A DNA stretch of 8,976 bases. It comes from Candidatus Nanoarchaeia archaeon. GTDB taxonomy: Archaea; Nanobdellota; Nanobdellia; Tiddalikarchaeales; Tiddalikarchaeaceae. Numbering within the stretch: the first letter of the stretch is position 1; every line of letters starts with the position of its first letter. Made by a program: the position numbers and the translations under genes. The stretch spans positions 1 to 8,976 of the forward strand of contig JAQVLH010000036.1 of the NCBI GenBank assembly GCA_028704265.1. The letters are read 5' to 3'. Shown one piece after another: positions 5,659 through 8,976 of this stretch. The notes under the pieces are model-generated. The model searched no databases. It was not told the DNA's origin and saw nothing but the letters and a program-made list of their open reading frames with translations.

Positions 5659-7317
5659 TTACATCTCACTTACTGTTTCTATACCTAACAAATATAATGT
5701 TTTTTCAAGAGTATTTATGAATGCTTTTGCTAAAATAATTCTTGATAATTTAAGCTTTTCATCTTCTAAACTTAATATTGGACAAATTTCATAAAATGAA
5801 TTAAAAGCTTTAGCAAGAGAAAACGCGTAAGTACATAAGATATGGGGCGACATTGCTTCATAACTTTTTTTAATCTCTTCGGAAAATGAAGAAATTATTT
5901 TTATTAATTCTTTTTCTTCTTTTGTTTCTAAAATTTTTCCATTAAAATTTTGAATTTTAATGATAGTTTTATCAGTTAGTTTTTTTGCCCTAACTATTGA
6001 ATAAAGAATATATGGCCCAGTATTTCCTTCAAAACTTATTGCTTCTTTTGGATTAAATATTGTATCCTTAGTTGCAGTTGTTTTAAGCATCTGATATTTT
6101 ATTGCTGATAATGCTATTTTTTCAATTTCTTTTTGATTAATATTTGCTTTTCTGTCTTTTACTTCTTTTTGCGCAATTTTAATAGTTTCATCTAATAAAG
6201 CATCAACATCAACCACTTTTCCTTCCCTGCTTTTCATTTTACCGCTTGGTAACATTATATATCCAGTTCCTATATGCATTAATTTATCAGCTGATTTAAA
6301 TTTAAGTTTTTTAAATATTTCAAATAATTGCTTAAACTGATGATTTTGCTCATTGGCAGTCATATAAATTGATTTTTCAAAAGTATAATCTTTTTCTTTT
6401 AATTTTGCTAATGCTAAATCCTGAGTGGCATATAAAGTGGTTGAATTACTTCTTAGTAAAAATTTTTTCGTTCCATCACTCATTTCGCAATAAATTGCCC
6501 CATCAGTTTCTTGTTTAAAAGCTCCAGATTTTAATCCATTTAAAACTATTTCTTTTCCTTTATCATAAAAATCGCTTTCGTAATAAATTTTATCATACTT
6601 ATCTACTCCTATTCTTGAAAAAGTTTCATTATATCCTTTATAAGCCCAGGCATTCATTTTTTTCCATAAAGTTCTTACTTTTTTATCTCCTGCTTCCCAA
6701 TCAATTAACATTTGTTCACATTCTTTGATTAACTCATCATTTTTTTTAGAATTAAACATTACATAATAGTCTCCAACAAAATGATCAGTTTTTTTATCAG
6801 GCAATTTTCCTTTTCCCCATTTCTGATAAGCAAGCATTGATTGGCAAATATGGATTCCCCTATCATTGTAAACATTAAGCCTTTTTACATTATATCCTTG
6901 AGATTCAATTATTCTTGAAAGAGAAATTCCTAACAGGGTTTGAAGCAAATGACCTAAATGTAAAGGCTTATTAGTATTAGGATTTGGAAATTCAATTAAA
7001 ATATTTTTATTTAATTTTTTAATGGTTCCATAATCTTTTTCTAACGCCTCTTTTAATGTTTTTTTTGCTAATTTTTCATAATCAATAAAAAAATTAATAT
7101 AAGGCCCAAAAGCTTTAGCTGTTAAAAAAATTGTTTTTGATAAATCTAAAGTGCTCATTAAATTAATTGCAGTGACATTAGGGTTTTCATTTTTTTCTTT
7201 GCTTAATTTAAAAGCAATATTTGTTGATAAATCACCCATTTGTGAGTTTGGAGGAATGCTTATATCTTTATCTTCAATATTTAACAGTTTTTTTAATTGC
7301 TCAATAGCCACTTGCAT
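5659..7317 (-). CDS. argS: Arginyl-tRNA synthetase
   Basis: Class I aminoacyl-tRNA synthetase charging tRNA-Arg (EC 6.1.1.19), 552 residues, normal full length. The N-terminal additional domain covers about 1-85. The catalytic Rossmann core holds FPNPNTNKPLHLGH (110-123) with the HIGH motif as HLGH, and TTLYATQDLALAK (293-305). The KMSKS position reads GKMKSREGKVV (359-369). The C-terminal helical anticodon-binding (DALR) domain starts near 428 with SFEGNTGPYILYSIVRAKKL (428-447) and ends in LLGIETVSEM, like the family's usual '...LGI..PErM' end. It is the first gene of a three-gene operon. ATG 7317 lies 26.5 nt from a TATA box, predicting a leaderless mRNA. It is among the most AT-rich genes of the window (about 26% GC by hand on sampled lines). 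Shares its upstream region with a divergent membrane-protein operon. Confidence 0.97.
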   Translation of the reverse strand: MQVAIEQLKKLLNIEDKDISIPPNSQMGDLSTNIAFKLSKEKNENPNVTAINLMSTLDLSKTIFLTAKAFGPYINFFIDYEKLAKKTLKEALEKDYGTIKKLNKNILIEFPNPNTNKPLHLGHLLQTLLGISLSRIIESQGYNVKRLNVYNDRGIHICQSMLAYQKWGKGKLPDKKTDHFVGDYYVMFNSKKNDELIKECEQMLIDWEAGDKKVRTLWKKMNAWAYKGYNETFSRIGVDKYDKIYYESDFYDKGKEIVLNGLKSGAFKQETDGAIYCEMSDGTKKFLLRSNSTTLYATQDLALAKLKEKDYTFEKSIYMTANEQNHQFKQLFEIFKKLKFKSADKLMHIGTGYIMLPSGKMKSREGKVVDVDALLDETIKIAQKEVKDRKANINQKEIEKIALSAIKYQMLKTTATKDTIFNPKEAISFEGNTGPYILYSIVRAKKLTDKTIIKIQNFNGKILETKEEKELIKIISSFSEEIKKSYEAMSPHILCTYAFSLAKAFNSFYEICPILSLEDEKLKLSRIILAKAFINTLEKTLYLLGIETVSEM

Positions 7318-7339
7318 AATTAATTTTAATCAATGCTCA

Positions 7340-7347
7340 TTTAAATA
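7340..7347 (-). promoter_or_regulatory. TATA box of the argS operon
   Basis: TATTTAAA on the minus strand, with its centre 26.5 nt from ATG 7317. It contains a self-complementary ATTTAAAT (7339-7346), so it could in principle work on both strands, but the plus-strand gene has a better-placed box of its own at 7361. Confidence 0.6.
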
Positions 7348-7360
7348 GCTTACAAAATAA

Positions 7361-7368
7361 TTTATAAA
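7361..7368 (+). promoter_or_regulatory. TATA box deciding the start of the tail-anchored protein gene
   Basis: TTTATAAA, with its centre 27.5 nt before ATG 7392. This is the same spacing as for the other leaderless genes here. It overlaps the upstream in-frame ATG at 7368, which would then not be transcribed, so 7392 is the likely start. Confidence 0.65.
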
Positions 7369-7391
7369 TGGTTACATATTACTTTTTATAT

Positions 7392-7841
7392 ATGGCAAAT
7401 GAAAATGAAATAATTGATAAAATAAAAAACTTTAAAGAACAGAAAAGTCCAGATTTTAAAAAATATATGAATTTTTATAAAGAAAAATTTCCAGAATTTT
7501 ATAATTCAAAACTTAAATCATTTGAAGAATCAGAAATTTCACAAGAAAATACTGAAATTAACCAAAAAACTACTTTTGATTTTAGTTCAAAAGGAGAAGT
7601 TGAAAAAAAAGAAAATAAAATTGAAATTTCAACAAATGAACCAGTATTTAATATCAATGAAGGCAAAAAAGAAATTAATAATCCAATTACTGCTACTCCT
7701 GCTGAAGTAATTCCTAAAATAGAAAAACCTGCTGAAATCAAACCTATTGCTAAAAAAAATAATAAAAAATTAATTATAATAATATTAATAACATTAATAT
7801 TAATAGGAGCAATTACAGGAACTTACTTTATATTAAAATGA
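7392..7841 (+). CDS. Tail-anchored membrane protein of unknown function
   Basis: 149 residues, not recognised. A short lysine-rich N-terminal part with predicted helices (MANENEIIDKIKNFKEQKSP, 1-20; DFKKYMNFYKEKFPEFY, 21-37) is followed by a polar, low-complexity linker rich in E, K, N, S and T (about 40-120) with repeated proline-glutamate pieces (IPKIEKPAEIKPIAKK). A single hydrophobic helix then runs to the C-terminus (LIIIILITLILIGAITGTYF, 127-146) after a basic KKNNKK. There is no signal peptide. The layout fits a tail-anchored protein with a cytoplasmic N-terminal domain. I choose ATG 7392 over 7368 because of the TATA spacing and the hydrophilic N-terminus. The stop overlaps the next start (ATGA), so it is co-translated with a PH-domain membrane protein, and the two may act together at the membrane. 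Very AT-rich. Confidence 0.7.
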   Translation: MANENEIIDKIKNFKEQKSPDFKKYMNFYKEKFPEFYNSKLKSFEESEISQENTEINQKTTFDFSSKGEVEKKENKIEISTNEPVFNINEGKKEINNPITATPAEVIPKIEKPAEIKPIAKKNNKKLIIIILITLILIGAITGTYFILK

Positions 7842-8275
7842 ATGAATATAAACCTAAAAAAAGAGTAATGCTGTATTGGTTTGTAAAATACGGCTTTTTT
7901 TTCTTATTTGCTTCTTTTTTAATGACTGCTTCTTTTTTAATAAAAATAAGCTTTTATTATAATCTAACAAAATTTTTTTTAAATATGTCAATAATTATTC
8001 CTTATTTGGGTTTAACTTATTTATTTTATAAATGGAGCACAACTAATTATTATTTTTTAAAAAATCATTTATATATTAAAGAAGGCAATACTTCTATTAG
8101 AATTAGATATAATGATGTTAAAAAAATAGGATGCTGCAATTCTTTATTTGAAAAGATTTTAGGAATAACTAATATTTACTTAGAAACTATAAATAATAAA
8201 ACTTATTATTTAAATGGAATAAAAAATAAAGCAGTTGCTAATGAATTAATTGGAAAATTAAGCAAAAATAATTAA
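7838..8275 (+). CDS. YdbS-like PH-domain (bPH2) membrane protein
   Basis: 145 residues. A basic N-terminus (YKPKKR) leads into two predicted membrane helices (about 12-35 and 44-65). A soluble domain at about 71-143 resembles the bacterial pleckstrin-homology type (YdbS/DUF304). It has the pattern YYFLKNHLYIKEGNTSIRIR (71-90), then IRYNDVKKIGC (89-99), then the family-typical sentence NSLFEKILGITNIYLETINN (101-120), then YLNGIKNKAVANELIGKL (124-141). PH domains of this type occur in bacteria and archaea, and their ligand is generally unknown. ATG 7838 overlaps the upstream stop by 4 nt, so it is the second gene of a two-gene operon. Downstream, T-rich DNA at about 8291-8304 may end the transcript. 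Confidence 0.78.
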   Translation: MNEYKPKKRVMLYWFVKYGFFFLFASFLMTASFLIKISFYYNLTKFFLNMSIIIPYLGLTYLFYKWSTTNYYFLKNHLYIKEGNTSIRIRYNDVKKIGCCNSLFEKILGITNIYLETINNKTYYLNGIKNKAVANELIGKLSKNN

Positions 8276-8283
8276 AGAAAACA

Positions 8284-8290
8284 TTTATAT
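8284..8290 (+). promoter_or_regulatory. Possible TATA box for the terminal gene
   Basis: TTTATAT lies 29 nt before ATG 8316, near the spacing of the other promoters. It starts 9 nt after the previous stop codon, so co-transcription with the upstream operon is also possible. Confidence 0.4.
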
Positions 8291-8315
8291 TTTATTATTT
8301 TTATCAAAATAACTG

Positions 8316-8976
8316 ATGAATTATAAGCTAGATCCGAAAATTAAGGAAATTATTGAGCCTTCTTTTATTTCAAAAATTGAGCTTGAATTATCAAATTACC
8401 GCGAAAATAAATCAAAATTAAGTGTTGAAACCCTAAGTTATAAGAATTCAAAATCTTCTTCATTATCTGATGAAATTGATAAAATGTGGCGCTTAAAGCT
8501 AAAAGAATATGCAAATATTTTAGAAACTAAGGCAGTAAGCATTGATTCATTAATATCTGGAAATAAGCCCAAGGAGGAATTTTCTGATTTTAATAAAAAA
8601 TATTTTATAAATTATCTTAAATCTTCAATGGTTTATGCAATTAAATCCCGCGAAAAATTTGATAAGAGTTTTGAAACAAATTATGGCAATTTTTATAAAA
8701 ACCAGGAATTGTCGGAATTATTATTAAAGCCCTTAAATATCCCTGAGTTTGTTAGCACTTTAAGGGAAAACATTTCCATTAAAGATATTGAATATTTTAC
8801 AGAAAATATAATCAACCAGCTTGTTTGCATGTATCCTGAGCATGAATTGTTGATTAAAAAAGACAAAACACTTGATGAATCATTGTATTCCGGCCTTTCA
8901 AGTTTTTGCTTAAAAGAGGGATTTATAGGATTATTTAATGCAAAAGTTACAGGATGCATCATCTCTAAATCTTTGG
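8316..8976 (+). CDS. Hypothetical protein, 3'-truncated by window end
   Basis: An open frame with no stop from ATG 8316 to the end of the window (220 codons), not recognised. The product is mainly helical and hydrophilic: it begins MNYKLDPKIKEIIEPSFISK, has a charged, coiled-coil-like region at about 20-75, and a conserved-looking middle (FNKKYFINYLKSSMVYAIKS, 92-111). It has four Cys or Cys/His-containing places (C171, H176, C198, C214) too scattered for a clear metal site. There is no signal peptide and no clear membrane helix. The codon choice looks real: AT-rich third positions and no frame breaks, and the other frames are poor. A purine-rich AAGGAGG at about 8570 is inside the gene and is followed by no start codon. 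Its function and full length cannot be judged from this end. Confidence 0.75.
   Translation, partial: MNYKLDPKIKEIIEPSFISKIELELSNYRENKSKLSVETLSYKNSKSSSLSDEIDKMWRLKLKEYANILETKAVSIDSLISGNKPKEEFSDFNKKYFINYLKSSMVYAIKSREKFDKSFETNYGNFYKNQELSELLLKPLNIPEFVSTLRENISIKDIEYFTENIINQLVCMYPEHELLIKKDKTLDESLYSGLSSFCLKEGFIGLFNAKVTGCIISKSL

Noticed and set aside
7339..7346. Palindromic ATTTAAAT considered as a shared two-way promoter
   Set aside because: It fits argS, but for the plus strand the distance to 7368 is less good, and TTTATAAA at 7361 fits ATG 7392 better.
7499..7741. Minus-strand and second plus-frame open frames within the tail-anchored gene
   Set aside because: Products of A-rich low-complexity coding sequence read in other frames; no start signals.
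8568..8580. Strong Shine-Dalgarno-like AAGGAGG on the plus strand
   Set aside because: It lies inside a continuous gene and has no start codon at usable distance; it encodes Lys-Glu-Glu.
8693..8962. Open frame of about 89 codons on the minus strand
   Set aside because: It is antisense to the plus-strand gene starting at 8316, which has a promoter-like box and continuous coding; the product has no recognisable features.
1..8976. CRISPR array, insertion-sequence ends, rRNA or riboswitch
   Set aside because: No spaced direct repeats, terminal inverted repeats around a transposase, or known RNA motifs other than the tRNA were seen.

Overview
The window is AT-rich, densely packed DNA that looks archaeal and most resembles a small-genome DPANN-type lineage; this placement is inferred. 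The evidence is TATA-box promoters about 26-28 nt upstream of start codons, a tRNA-Thr with U73 and no encoded CCA, an archaeal-type NMN adenylyltransferase, a fused phosphoglucose/phosphomannose isomerase and a membrane-bound winged-helix regulator. The first 17 bases are the tail of an Illumina TruSeq adapter, so the left edge is an untrimmed contig end and not biological sequence.

Layout: (1) 18-838, minus strand: tRNA-Thr(CGU), and just downstream of its 3' end a tyrosine recombinase cut off by the contig end. This part is visibly richer in GC than the rest. (2) 959-1582, minus: an FkbM-type methyltransferase with its own promoter. (3) 1628-3582, minus: a two-gene operon of extended short-chain dehydrogenase/reductase (SDR) proteins, joined by an ATGA overlap. 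(4) 3672-4163, plus: a two-helix membrane protein with a C-terminal winged helix, divergent from the SDR operon. The intergenic space holds two perfect tandem 10-bp repeats exactly between the two TATA boxes, a good operator candidate. (5) 4181-7317, minus: operon argS - nadM - phosphoglucose/phosphomannose isomerase. The isomerase is split into two frames at a run of ten A. (6) 7392-8275, plus: a tail-anchored protein overlapping a YdbS-like PH-domain membrane protein, divergent from argS. (7) 8316-8976, plus: an unrecognised, mainly helical, probably soluble protein that runs off the window.

How the genes fit together: argS, nadM and the isomerase are housekeeping functions (translation, NAD synthesis, sugar-phosphate interconversion) sharing one leaderless transcript. 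The SDR pair and the FkbM methyltransferase are the kinds of enzymes found in sugar, polysaccharide or lipid modification, with a likely local membrane-anchored regulator beside them. The recombinase next to a tRNA suggests the edge of an integrated element. The points most worth a second look are the A10 frameshift in the isomerase, the 10-bp repeats between divergent promoters, the recombinase-tRNA junction with its adapter-made stop codon, the Tyr-x-x-x-Arg catalytic variant in one SDR, the membrane-protein pair and the unknown terminal gene. No strong case for a wholly new multi-gene system can be made from the sequence alone.
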